Shown here one piece after another: positions 22,181-33,600 of a DNA stretch of 64,000 bases (position 1 is the first letter of the stretch; each line of letters starts with the position of its first letter). A program made the position numbers and the translations under genes. The stretch is from Tiliqua scincoides (lineage: Eukaryota > Chordata > Lepidosauria > Squamata > Scincidae): positions 1 to 64,000 of the forward strand of contig NC_089823.1 of the NCBI RefSeq assembly GCF_035046505.1. Direction: 5' to 3'. The notes under the pieces are model-generated. The model did no database searches, had not been told where the DNA came from, and worked only from the letters and a program-made list of their open reading frames with translations.

Positions 22181-23229
22181 GAATCAGTGCATGGAGACAG
22201 GCTTAAGCAGCGACGTGGCTAAGTTTGCAGACGACACCAACTTTTCCCAGTGGTGACGACCAGAAGTGATTGTGAAGAGCCCCAGAAGGATCTCTCCAGA
22301 CTGGCAGAATGGGCAGCAAAATGGTAGAAGCCTTTGAATATCGGTAAGTGTAAAATCATGCACCTTGGGGCATAGAATCAAAACTTCACTTGTAGGCTGA
22401 TGGGTTCTGAGCTGTCTGTGACAGATCAGGAGAGAGATCTTGGGGTGGTGGTGGGCAGGTCGATGAAAGTGTCTACTCAATGTGCAGCGGCAGTGAAGAA
22501 GGCCAATTCTATGCTTCGGATCATTAGAAAAGGTATTGAGAACAAAACGGCTAATATTATAATGCTGTTGTACAAATCGATGGTAAGGCCACGCCTGGAG
22601 TATTGTGTCCAGTTCTGGTCGCCACATCTCAAAAAAGACACAGTGGAAATGGAAAAGGTGCAAAAGAGAGCGACTAGGATGATTACTGGGCTGGGGCACC
22701 TTCCTTATGAGGAAAGGCTATGGTGTTTGGGCCTCTTCAGTCTAGAAAAGAGATGCCTGAGGGGGGAAATGATTGAGACATACAAAATTATGCAGGGGAT
22801 GGATAGGGAGATGCTCTTTACACTCTCACATAACACCAGAACCAGGGGACATCCACTAGAATTGAGTGTTGGGAGAGTTAGAACAGACAAAAGAAAATAT
22901 TTCTTTACTCAGCGTGTGGTTGGCCTGTGGATCTCCTTGCCACAGGATGCAGTGATGGCAACTGGCCTGTACGTCTTTAAAAGGGGATAGGACAAGTTTC
23001 TGGAGGAAAAATCCATTACGGGGTACACGCCATGATGTGTATGTGCCACCTCCTGATTTTAGAAATGGGCCATGTCAGAATGCCAGATGCAAGGGAGGGC
23101 GCCAGAATGAGGTCTCTTGCTATCTGGTGTGCTCCCTGGGGCATTTGGTGGGCCGCTGTGAGATACAGGAAGCTGGACTAGATGGGCCTGTGGCCTGATC
23201 CAGTGGGGCTGTTCTTATGTTCTTATGTT
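22181..23229 (+). mobile_element. CR1 LINE chimera (unit E)
   Basis: As 506-1556, but from about 22690 the sequence differs (GGGGCACCTTCC, CTTCAGTCTAG), pointing to a different crossover point than in units A and D. Ends in TTCTTATG before the globin flank. Confidence 0.85.
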
Positions 23230-23639
23230 CGGGTTTTGAGAATGCAAACACCCATTTGGGGGCCATCTTGGTGGGCTGAGCTTGGCCTGGGCCTCAGGTC
23301 AGGAATACTGGGTCACATGAGCCCAAGTGAATGAGGACCGGCTGCAGTGGGCGCTCCCCTGTGTCCGTTCACACAAGATTCCTTTGTCACCCATGGGTGG
23401 CACCCTGCTAGCAGTCCCAGGCAAAGAGGGGCCTCTTTCCCTGCTATGTTGTGGACAGATCTTGCCAGTGCTGCTCGTTCCAGGACTGATATACCCTGCT
23501 GGCAATGGAGGTGGCTGCAACCGGCTTTGCTATGTGGACCTCCTGCTCCCCAGAGAGAGCCACACCCCAGGACAGGCTGCCTGCTTCTCCCCAGCTCCAC
23601 CAAGCCATGGTTCTCCCCCCCCCCGCCCCGCTCATAGCG

Positions 23640-23695
23640 CCACCCAATGACTGCACCCACCTGGAGTGAGGAGGAGCTTTGGCACAGGGTATAAA
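23640..23695 (+). promoter_or_regulatory. Globin copy 4 core promoter
   Basis: CCAAT 23644-23648 and TATAAA 23690-23695. Confidence 0.8.
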
Positions 23696-23774
23696 GACCT
23701 TGCTGAGACCTCTGCTCAGCTCAGACACTTCTGCTGCACAGCCGAGTGACCTTCCTGACCCTCCATCCTCCACC

Positions 23775-25168
23775 ATGGTGCACTGGACTGGAGACGAGAA
23801 GAAGCTCATCACTAGCCTTTGGGCCAAGGTCAATGTGGCAGAAATTGGTGGCGAGTGCCTGGCCTAGTACGTTCAGGGAAGGCCTTGTGACTTGGCTGTT
23901 ACCTGAGGTCAGGTGGGAGTGCCTCCTCCTCCCCGCCCCCGAAACCTAACCCCTGTGTGCCTTTCTCTCTCCCTACCTGCAGCCTCATGATTGTGTACCC
24001 CCGGACCCAGAGGTTCTTTGGCCACTTTGGGAACATTTCCAGTGCTGACAGCATCCTTGCCAATGCCAGGGTCAAAGAGCATGGCAAGAAGGTGCTCACC
24101 TCCTTTGGAGATGCCATCAAGAACCTGGACAACACCAAGGAGACGTTTGCCAAGCTGAGTGTCCTGCACCGTGAAAAGCTGCGTGTGGACCCCGTCAACT
24201 TCAGGGTGAGGTGCCCCCCTTGCTAGGCAGCTTGCCTTGATTGAGGGAGGAAAAGGGTGGCCGGGTCCTACTCCTCGCTGGCCCAGCTGTCACCACAACC
24301 ACAAGCTCCCCCTCTCGTCTGTGAAGGGTGATGCTTAACACCCCCAACGTTCTCCGCCGGACTTAGTCTGGGGTGGGTTGAGTGCTCCACAAATCCACGG
24401 GGGTTCAACAACAAGAGGGTTGAGGTGTGTGTGCACGTGAGAGGCAGAAGAACCACGGTGCACTTCTGTGCTAGGTGTTGCTTTCCTGGCCGGTTGGGGT
24501 GGGGTGCGGGGAGGAATGACTCCGCCTGTGACCTCAGTGAGGCTTAGTGGAGAACCCAGGCAGGAGGCGGTTTGCTCCGGCCGTCCTTTGCACTTTCTTC
24601 TGCGCTCCCTTCTAACTTCTCTGGGGCTTTTTTCCAAACTAACACTCTCACAGCAGTGCTGGCTGTTGCAAGCTAAGGATGACATAAAGTGGCCGGATGG
24701 AGAGGCAGAGCCTGCCTGGGCCTTCGGTGTCCGTTCACATGCTACTCTTTGGAGTAGAGGAAACACCTGCACATGTCTGGCTCCGTCCACTGAGTGGGAG
24801 GCCTGGCTGTGAAGGGAGCCTAGTCACCCCTCAAGAACGCCACCCTGAGAAAGCCCCACTCCTGGACTTTTTGGGTGGGGAAGCCCAGCCGTCCTCCCCC
24901 CTCCAGCTCTCCCCAAAAGGAGCAGCTTGTGGCTGGCTGCGGCTCCGTGCAGGGCAAGCGAGGCAGACAGCTGTGGGGCAGGGCAGGCCTCAGGCTCCAC
25001 AAGCAGACGGCTTCATGGCCTCCTCTTCTCTTCCAGCTTCTGGGCAACATTATCATCGTCATCAGCTAGGCAGCCCACTTTGGCAAGGAGTTCACCCCGG
25101 AGGTCCAGGCTGCCTATCGCAAGCTGGTGGGTGCCGAGAGCCACGCTCTGGGACGTCAGTACCATTGA
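23775..25168 (+). pseudogene. HBB: Beta-globin copy 4, nonsense in exon 3
   Basis: Exon 1 23775-23866, exon 2 23983-24205 (open, 223 nt), exon 3 25037-25168, poly(A) signal 25243-25248. Exon 3 is 132 nt and stops at TAG 25067-25069 (NIIIVIS-stop), the same codon position as in copy 2; the frame then continues to ALGRQYH. Heme histidines 63 and 92 are intact. Exon 2 ends DPVNFR (Glu101 to Val). After the stop the sequence reads [16 protein letters not shown], closer to ordinary beta chains than the [16 protein letters not shown] of copies 1-3. Tyr30 and Arg37 are present as in all copies. Confidence 0.9.
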
Positions 25169-25575
25169 GGGGAACCAGCTGCCTCCCGGCCACCTTGTCA
25201 CCCGCAGGAACTCCCTTCCAGCCACTTGTGACAGTTCCTTCGAATAAAGTTGACTCCCTGCAGTCCAAGCTGGTGCCTGTGTCTCTGTGGGTCCTGCTGG
25301 TGGGGTGTAACTGGTCAATGGCATCTCCTGGGGGAAGGGGAGGCCTGCTTAGGGGGGTAGGCCAAGTGCAGGTTGGAGGGAAGGCAGGTCGATTTTGGAC
25401 GCTCTCCACACACATCAACCTGGGTGTTTGGGTTTCACGCTCCTTGCATGGCTTCCTGTGTCGTTGTCACCCTCTCCCCCCCCAGGACAGGGGTAATTCT
25501 TCTGATTCCATGTAGTGTCTCTAAGGTCCAAGGTGTCCATGGGTGAAAATCTCCAAGATAAATGGGAGTAGTGGC

Positions 25576-25805
25576 ATAAGAACATAAGAACAGCCCCACT
25601 GGATCAGGCCACAGGCCCATCTAGTCCCATCTTCCTGTATCTCACAGCAGCCCACCAAATGCCCCAGGGAGCACACCAGATAACAAGAGACCTGCATGCT
25701 GGTGCCCTCCCTTGCGTCTGGCATTCTGACACAACCCATTTCTAAAATCAGGAGGTTGCGCATACACATCATGGCTTGTACCCCGTCATGGATTTTTCCT
25801 CCAGG
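25576..25805 (-). mobile_element. CR1 3' tail, inverted (unit E)
   Basis: Equivalent of 3899-4132 downstream of copy 4. Confidence 0.85.
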
Positions 25806-25998
25806 CCACACCTGGAGTATTGTGTCCAGTTCTGGTCGCCGCATCTCAAAAAAGACATAGTGGAAATGGAAAAGGTGCAAAAGAGAGCGACTAAGATGAT
25901 TACGGGGCTGGGGCACCTTCCTTATGAGGAAAGGCTACAGCGTTTGGGCCTCTTCAGCCTAGAAAAGAGGCGCCTGAGGGGGGACATGATTGAGACTA
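25806..25998 (+). mobile_element. CR1 LINE fragment cut at a rearrangement
   Basis: Plus-strand CR1 that ends at GGACATGATTGAGAC, where a globin fragment begins. Confidence 0.85.
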
Positions 25999-26073
25999 GG
26001 CATCATCCGCTAGGCAGCCCACTTTGGCAAGGAGTTCACCCCGGAGGTCCAGGCTTCCTATCGCAAGCTGGTG
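25999..26073 (+). pseudogene. HBB: Orphan beta-globin exon 3 fragment
   Basis: About 75 bp from CATCATCCGCTAGGCAGCCC to CGCAAGCTGGTG, the middle of globin exon 3, with no splice site, promoter or rest of the gene. It includes the CTAG nonsense change of copies 2 and 4 but reads VQASYRKLV, unlike any other copy here. It lies exactly between a plus-strand and a minus-strand CR1. Confidence 0.85.
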
Positions 26074-26826
26074 TTATGTGAGTGTAAAGAGCATCTCTCT
26101 ATCCACTCTGTCCATCCCCTGCAGATTTTTGTTTCTCTCAATCATGTCCCCTGTCAGGCGCCCGTTTTCGAGGTTAGAGACGCCCAAACGCCGCAGCCTT
26201 TCCTCATAAGGAAGGTGCCCCAGCCCAGTAATCATCCTAGTTGCTCTCTTTTGCACCTTTTCCATTTCCACTATGTCTTTTTTGAGATGCGGCGACCAGA
26301 ACTGGACACAATACTCCAGGTGTGGCCTTACCATCGATTTGTACAACGGCATTATAATATTAGCTGTTTTGTTCTCAATACCTTTTCTAATGATCCCAAG
26401 CATAGAATTGGCCTTCTTCACTGCCGCCGCACAGTGGGTCGACACTTTCATCGACCTGTCCACCACCACCACAAGATCTCTCTCCTGATCTGTCACAGAC
26501 AGCTCAGAACCCATCAGCCTACATGTGAAGTTTTGATTCTATGCCCCAAGGTGCATGATTTTACACTTACCAATATTCGAACGCTTCTGCCATTTTGCTG
26601 CCCATTCTGCCAGTCTGGAGAGATCCTTCTGGAGCTCATCACAATCACTTCTGGTCTTCACCACCCAGAAAAGTCTGGTGTCGTCTGCAAACTTAGCCAC
26701 TTCACTGCTCAACCCTGTCTCCAGATCATTTATGAAGAGGTTGAAAAGCACCGGTCCCAGGACAAATCCTTGGGGCACACCGCTTTTCACTTCTCTCCAT
26801 TCTTGAAATTGCCCATTGACACCCAC
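26074..26826 (-). mobile_element. CR1 LINE ORF2 C-terminal part, minus strand
   Basis: Reverse-strand CR1 from the RT catalytic region (minus-strand frame [20 protein letters not shown]) to SRNTRTRG-type sequence, ending at TTATGTGAGTGTAAAGAGC beside the globin fragment. One copy of the FADD box is open on this strand. Confidence 0.85.
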
Positions 26827-26848
26827 TTTCTATTTTCCTATTTTCTAT

Positions 26849-29215
26849 TTAGAGAGGCTGGGAAGGGCAAGGAAGCTTCCTTCTGTAAATGAAAGTCTTG
26901 CCCTAATGAGGAGAATAAAAAGGAACATAAACTGTGGCAAAAGAAATGTAAGAAGGTGATACGGGAGGCCAAGCGAGACTATGAGGAACACATGGCCAGC
27001 TACATTAAGGGGAATAATAAAAGCTTCTTCAAATATGTTAGAAGCAGGAAACCCGCAAGAGAAGCGGTTGGCCCTCTGGATGGTGAGGGAGGGAAAGGGG
27101 AGATAAAAGGAGACTTAGAGATGGCAGAGAAATTGAATGAGTTCTTTGCATCTGTCTTCACAGCAGAAGACCTTGGGCAGATACCGCTGCCCGAACGGCC
27201 CCTCCTGACCAAGGAATTAAGTCAGACAGAGGTTAAGAGAGAAGATGTTTCAGACCTCATTGATAAATTAAAGATCAATAAGTCACCGGGCCCTGATGGC
27301 ATCCACCCAAGAGTTATTAAGGAATTGAAGAATGAAGTTGCAGATCTCTTGACTAAAATATGCAGCTTGTCCCTCAAAGCGGCCACGGTGCCAGAGGATT
27401 GGAGGATAGCAAATGTCACGCCTATCTTTAAAAAGGGAAAGAGGGGGGACCCGGGAAACTATAGGCCGGTCAGCCTAACATCTATACCGGGTAAGATGGT
27501 GGAATGCCTCATCAAAGATAGGATCTCAAAACACATAGATGAACAGGCCTTGCTGAGGGAGAATCAGCATGGCTTCTGTAAGGGTAAGCCTTGCCTCACA
27601 AACCTTTTAGAATTATTTGAAAAGATCAACAGGCATGTGGATGCGGGAGAACCCATACACATTATATATCTGGACTTTCAGAAAGCGTTTTACACGGTTG
27701 CTCACCACAGACTACTGAGAAAACTCCAGTCAGGGAATTAGAGGGCAGGTCCTCTCCTGTACTGAGAGGTGGTTGAAGACCAGGAAACAGAGAGTGGGTG
27801 TCAATGGGCAATTTTCACAATGGAGAGAGGTGAAAAGCAGTGTGCCCCAAGGATCTGTCCTGGGACCGGTGCTTTTCAACCTCTGCATAAATGACCTGGA
27901 GACAGGGTTGAGCAGTGAGGTGGCTAAGTTTGCAGACGACACCAAACTTTTCTGAGTGGTGAATACCAGAAGTGATTGTGAGGAGCTCCAGAATGATCTC
28001 TCCAGACTGGGAGAATGGGCAGCAAAATGGCAGATGCGCTTCAGTGTCAGTAAGTGTAAAGTCAGGCACATTGGGGCAAAAAATCAAAACTCCACATATA
28101 GGCTAATGGGTTCTGAGCTGTCTGTTACAGATCAGGAGAGAGATCTTGGGGTGGTGGTGGACAGGTTGATGAAAGTGTCAACCCAATGTGTGGCAGCAGT
28201 GAAGAAGGCCAATTCTATGCTTGGGATCATTAGAAAAGGTATTGACAACAAAACGGCTAATATTATAATGCCGTTGTACAAATCGATGGTAAGGCCACAC
28301 CTGGAGTATTGTGTCTAGTTCTGGTCACCGCATCTCAAAAAGGACATAGTGGAAATGGAAAAGGTGCAAAAGAGAGTGACTAAGATTATTGCTGGGCTGG
28401 GGCACCTTCCCTAAGAGGAAAGGCTACAGCATTTGGGCCTCTTGAGCCTAGAAAAGAGGTGCCTGAGGAGGGACATGATTGAGACATACAAAATTATGCA
28501 GGGGATGGACAAAGTAGGTAGAGAGACACTCTTTTCCGTTTCACATACTAGAACCAGAACCATCCAGAATCATCCAAAAAATTTGAGTGTTGAGTTAGGA
28601 CAAACACAAGAAAGAATTTTTAACCCAACATATAATTAGTCTGTGGACTTCCTTCCCACAGGAAGTAGTGGTGGTTACTTGCCAAGATGCTTTTAAGAGG
28701 GGATTGGACAAATTTCTGAGCGGCCCGCTTGGAGGCAGGCTGTGCAGCATGACCTTTCCCAATTTGAAGAGATACTTGGCCAACAGTCTGAGGCTAAGAG
28801 GCAAAGAAGGAAGGCCCATAGCCAGGGAGACAGTCCAGGGACAGACTGCATTTGCTCCCAGTGTGGAAGGGATTGTCACTCCCAAATTGGCCTTTTCAGC
28901 CACACTAGACGCTGTTCCAGAACCACCTTTCAGAGCGTGATACCAGAGTCTTTTGAGACTGAAGATTGCCAACAATCGGACAAATTTCTGGAGGAGAAGT
29001 TTATTATAGGTTAAAAGTCATAGTAAGTATGTGCAAGCTCTTGGTTTGAGAGGCAGGCTGCCAGATTGCCAGATGCAGGGGAGGGCACAGGGACGCAGGT
29101 TGTGTCTGTTGTCTTGTGTGCTCCCTGGGGCATCTGGTGGGCCCCTGTGAGATACAGGAAGCTGGACTAGATGGGCCTTTGCCTGATCCAGTGGGGCTCT
29201 TGTTATGTTCTCAGA
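26849..29215 (+). mobile_element. CR1 LINE, ORF2 from linker through RT to tail
   Basis: Starts in the ORF2 linker (GGGAAGGGCAAGGAAGC). An open stretch 26956-27741 encodes the first half of the RT ([29 protein letters not shown]). The rest, with several frame breaks, reaches the tail at about 29212. A 259-bp zinc-finger retroelement is inserted at 28719-28977. Confidence 0.9.
28719..28977 (+). mobile_element. Zinc-finger-coding retroelement fragment with TSD
   Basis: Inserted in CR1 and bounded by the 13-bp duplication GGACAAATTTCTG (28706-28718 and 28978-28990). The plus strand encodes FEEILGQQSEAKRQRRKAHS followed by a CxxC-Hx3C type finger (CSQCGRDCHSQIGLFSHTRR). It ends in GACTGAAGATTGCCAACAA. 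The shape fits the 3' end of a non-LTR retroelement ORF, 5'-truncated. Family not identified. Confidence 0.7.
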
Positions 29216-29689
29216 GTCCTCCTGGCTTGGTGCACTTCCACTGCATCAACCCCACAGCTGCACCGGTGGGCTCCTCCATAGCCTGGGACCAGGAGCCCTG
29301 CCCACAGCATGGCAGCCTGCACCTGGCCCTCTCTCCAAGCCTCCCCCACGTCCTGTCCTGCAGACACAAGACAGCCTTTGGCTGCGCATTGGTGAACGGT
29401 GATGGGAGGGAGACACCTGACTCAGCAGCCTCCTGGGGCGGGCTGGGCCGGGACCCAGAGCCTGAGTCAACCCGAGAGCCTGAGGAGGACGACTGGGAGT
29501 GACCCTGCCCTGCAGCCTACTCAGAGTAGCTGCTATGGCATCTGCTGAGAACAGAGGGGGCTTCCTGGGAGAGAGGCCGGAGGAGCTCCGGGGTGGCCGC
29601 CCAACGACATCTCTCTCTGCATCCTCGCAGGCAGGAGAGACCCACAGAGCTGAGCTCTGGGGCCTCGACAGCCCCACTCCGCCATTCAC
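29216..29689. other. CCKBR upstream region, no gene seen
   Basis: Single-copy sequence between the CR1 tail and the CpG-rich promoter. Short open frames only. Confidence 0.5.
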
Positions 29690-30620
29690 GGGGAGGGGGC
29701 CTCCCCGGCGCTCGGCTTTCCGAAGGAGGGAGGGAGGGAGGGCGGGCAGTGAGCCGAGAAGCTGCGCCGCTCGCCCCCTCCCCCGCGCCGGCTCCTCCAG
29801 CAGGTCGACAGCACCTGTGTCAACAGCCGGCGGCTCTCCAGCAAACACGGCGTGCCTCCCGGGGCGGGCGCAGCCGGGAGACGCGCTGGGGCAGCCCCCT
29901 CCCCGTGCCAGGAAGGGGCGCTCTGCACGTGCGCTGCGCAGCCCGCACCGCTCCCGCAGACGAGCCCGCGGCCGAAGGGGCTCCTGCCTGCTCAGCACGA
30001 GCAGAGGCCACCGCCACCGCCACGCGCCGACGGGGCGGCCCGTGACGCGGCGCTCCTTCCGCCGCCAGGGGGCGCTCGCCGCCCGCCCGCCCCGGGTGCT
30101 CTGTGCTGGGCTCGCTGCAGCCGGGCGGCTACAGGAGACGGGCGGCTGTCCCGCTGCGCTGCGCCCGGCCCGGCCCCGCCAGGATGGAGGCGACGCGGCC
30201 GCTGAACGAGTCGCTGATCTGCCGCCCCGGGAACGGCTCGGCCGGCGGCGCCTGGAACGGCACCGGCGCGGGATGCGACGCTCCCCGAAGACCCGCCCGC
30301 GGCCCGCGAGGTGAGCGCCCTCTCCGCTCCCCGGCACCCCCAGCCCTCCGCCGCTGCAGGGCCTGTCGGCGGCCCCCCGCTACCCACGGACGGCGCCCCC
30401 GCCCGCCTGCCCGCCCGCCGTGCCAGGTCTGAGCCACGCACAGAGCGCGGCTCCCCCAGCCGGGGCCGCGGGCTTCCCTCCTGCTCCCGGGGCAGCTCCT
30501 CGCCGGGGAGGCTGGGCGCCGAGCCCCAGCGTGGGGCGGTGCTGCCAGCGGCGGGCGAGGCCCGCTCGAAGCCGGGGTGCCGCAGGCCTGGAGGGGGCGC
30601 CAGCCTAGTGCTTGTGGGGC
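29690..30620 (+). promoter_or_regulatory. CpG-island promoter of CCKBR
   Basis: Very GC-rich with dense CG dinucleotides and several GGCGGG-like boxes, spanning the 5' UTR, exon 1 and the start of intron 1. No clear TATA box. The rest of the window is CpG-poor by comparison. Confidence 0.7.
30184..30310 (+). CDS. CCKBR: CCKBR exon 1
   Basis: Extracellular N-terminus, residues 1-42 plus one base; donor GTGAGC follows CCGCGAG. Confidence 0.9.
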
Positions 30621-33600
30621 GTCAAGGGCTCCTGGCTCTGCTCTCGCGGGCAGCCCTCACTGCTGGGGCTCCCCCCCCCCGGCTGTCGACTGGCCTGGCC
30701 CGCAGGAAGGGCTCCTGGCAAGCAGCCGCCTGCTGCAGCCTCCCCAGAGCCTGGCGCGCCACGTTCTGCGGCTCAGGGTGGCCTCTGCAGCGGTGGGAAC
30801 ACGAACAGGAGAAGGGGGGTGTGTGCCAGCATCCATCGGAGAAGGGTGACCAGGTGGGAGGGAGAAAGGCCTGGGCTGGGGCGAGGAGAGCGGGCTGGGA
30901 GCCGCCGGGCGCACACACAGGCAGGCAGGCCTGAGGGGAGGAATGGGAAGGCCTGGCAGGACCCTCCAGGAGGCAGGCTCCTGGTCAGAAGCACCCCACC
31001 GATTCCACAGCCAGGTCCGCAAAGCCCCCTCCCAAGCAGGCAGCAGTGGGCGCACCTCCTGAAGGCAGCGCTCTCCCTGCCGATGGACGGTGCCAGGCAG
31101 TGCGGCAGCAGGGTCTGCCTCTTGGCTGAGGGGCGCTGCCACTGCTGCCCCCGCAGAGGTGCAGTGCAGGGGTCAGCCAGCCCAGCCTGGGGACCTGCAC
31201 TGTGCCTGCCCTGGAAGCAGCCATCCAGCCACTCGCACGCTGGCCGGGGCAGGCCTGACCGCGCCCTCCCCTCCCCCATCTTTCCACAGACCTAGACCTG
31301 ACCGTGCGCATCCTGCTCTACTCGGCGATCTTCCTGCTGAGCATTTTGGGGAATGCGCTGGTCATCGTGGTGCTGGCGGTAAACAAACGGCTGCGCACCG
31401 TCACAAACTCCTTCCTGCTCTCGCTGGCGCTCAGTGACCTCATGGTGGCTGCCTTCTGCATGCCCTTCACTTTCATCCCCAACCTGATGCGCACCTTCGT
31501 CTTCGGGAAGGCCGTCTGCAAGACCATGGCCTACCTCATGGGTGAGTTTTGTGGCCTGGCGGGTGAGGGGGGGACGTGCGTCTCGCTGGAGCGGGGATCC
31601 TGCTGGCCTCCGCAAGCAGGTCTTCCCCAGGGCCCAAATCATCTTCCATTCCCTCTTTCTGGCCCTGCCAACCGTGCACCACACAAGCTGTTTTCCCCAT
31701 GCCCACGAGAAGCCATTTCCCCTTCTGTCCGCGGCTGTGTCCTTGATGCCAGATGTGGTATGAAAGAGGGGACATCTGCTCTCTCCATCTGTTTATGCTT
31801 CCCGGAGCTGAGCCCACATCAGTGATGCTGCTTCTGCCAAATCCACACCTGCCGCTTAGGATCATGGAACACTAGAACTGGAAGGGACATCAGTGATGGT
31901 CTAGTCCACTCTCCACCCTTGCACTGGCAGCTCTGTGCAGGCAGCTACAGTGTTCCTGACTGTCCGGTGGCTGTCCGGCCTCTGCCAGTGGGCAGAACAC
32001 AACTGCACAGAGCTGCAGGCTGTTCAGTACCAGGCAGCCCTGAAGGCTTCCCTCTAGTTGCAGCCCCCTGGTTCTCGCCCTGCCCCCCCACCAGCCCTTC
32101 AGTTCCTGAGGATGCTGTCAGCCCTCCCCTGGGCCTTCTCATTGCCACGCTAAACATCATGGCAGTCCAGCCCCACTGGGTTCTGCTGTCAGGACAGGAT
32201 CACACAGCCCTGCGCACGGCCGCTGCGGCAACTGTTCTCAAGCCGCTGCCACAAACAGCGGCCTTCTGCCTCAGCTGGTGCCCTACTCCAGAGCAGGTGA
32301 GTTGACACGGAGGGGGGGGGATTGTGGGCAGGGAGAGGGAAGGAGGGGGTGGAGCCAGCAGCAGTGGCGCAGGGATCTTATCTCCTCTCTCAGGAGCCTC
32401 CCCGCCCCTTTCCCACCTAGACGCATGCCACAGAAGTAGGTGGTGTGTCCAAGAAGACCCAGAGGTGGCCCCAGGATAGAAGCAGAACACGTTTACTTGC
32501 CTCAGTTTGCTTTTGGATGCAGCGGCATCAGTGCTGGTGGCAGAGGGCAGTGATGGGACCTAAGGCTGCAATCCCATACGCACTTACCTGGGAGTAAGTT
32601 ACCTATGGGATGAGGATGGGGAGGTTAGAGAACAACAAGACAAAGGCAGGGTAGGAGAAGAAATTGGGAAAGGTAGCGTGATGGGATGTGATAGACGGTT
32701 TAGCACAATGAGAGGATGCGGGGACAAAGGAGCGAATAAGCAGCCCATCCTGGGGCATTCCGTGTATAAATGCTTTTATGCGAATGCCCGAAGTCTACGA
32801 GCAAAGGTGGGAGAACTGGAATGTCTGGTGACAAGGGAAAATATTGACATAGTGGGCATAACGGAAACCTGGTGGAATGCGGAGAATCAGTGGGATACCG
32901 CAGTCCCGGGCTATAACTCTACAGGAGGGACAGGCAGGGGCGTGTTGGAGGTGGGGTGGCCCTTTATGTTAAGGAAGGGATAGAATCCAGCAAAGTAGAG
33001 ATTGAAGGTGGGTCTGACTCCACCGTAGAATCTCTGTGGGTTAAATTACCAGGCTTGTGCAGCAATGTAATACTGGGGCGTGCTATCGTCCTCCAGACCA
33101 GAAATCTGATGGGGACCTTGAAATGAGGAAACAGATCAGGGAGGTGACAAGGAAGGACAGGGTTGTAATCATGGGGGACTTCAATTATCCTCATATTGAC
33201 TAGGTCAATTTGTGTTCTGGTCACGATAAGGAAACCGGATTTCTTGACGTGCTAAATGACTGTGGCTTAGATCAGCTAGTCACGGAGCCCACCAGAGGAC
33301 AGGTGACTCTGGATTTAATTTTGTGCGGTACGCAGGACCTGGTTAGAGATGTAAACGTTACTGAGCCATTGGGGAACAGTGATCATGCTGCGATCCGTTT
33401 TGACGTGCACGTTGGGGGAAGAATACCAGGCAAATCTCTAACAAAAACCCTTGACTTCCGACGGGCGGACTTCCCTCAAATGAGGAGGCTGGTTAGGAGG
33501 AGGTTGAAAGGGAGGATAAAAAGAGTCCAGTCTCTCCAGAGTGCATGGAGGCTACTTAAAACAACAGTAATAGAGGCCCAGCAGAGGTGTATACTGCAAA

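Noticed and set aside
24697-25515. Open frames of about 270 codons spanning globin intron 2, exon 3 and 3' flank (also at 3023-3838)
   Set aside because: They cross known splice sites in the wrong frame and persist only because the copies are near-identical.
1-25575. The whole array as an assembly artefact (collapsed or duplicated haplotypes)
   Set aside because: Units differ in content (spacers, globin, 46-bp insert) and in many bases, so a simple duplication error is unlikely. Single homopolymer indels may still be errors, and read-level proof is not available here.
26956-27741. Reverse transcriptase reading frame as part of a retrovirus-like element
   Set aside because: Motifs and the TTCTTATG tail are those of the CR1 non-LTR family; no long terminal repeats, gag or env-like sequence was seen anywhere in the window.
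30103-30183. Upstream in-frame ATG at 30103 as the CCKBR start
   Set aside because: It would add 27 basic residues before the glycosylated N-terminus, unlike known CCKBR proteins. The ATG at 30184 has better context, but the alternative cannot be excluded.
29499-30314. Plus-strand 271-codon frame upstream of and over CCKBR exon 1
   Set aside because: Out of frame with CCKBR, low complexity, and inside the CpG-rich 5' region.
29246-30337. Long minus-strand open frame (363 codons) over the CpG island
   Set aside because: High GC removes stop codons by chance; Arg/Gly/Pro-rich, no motif, and antisense to CCKBR exon 1.
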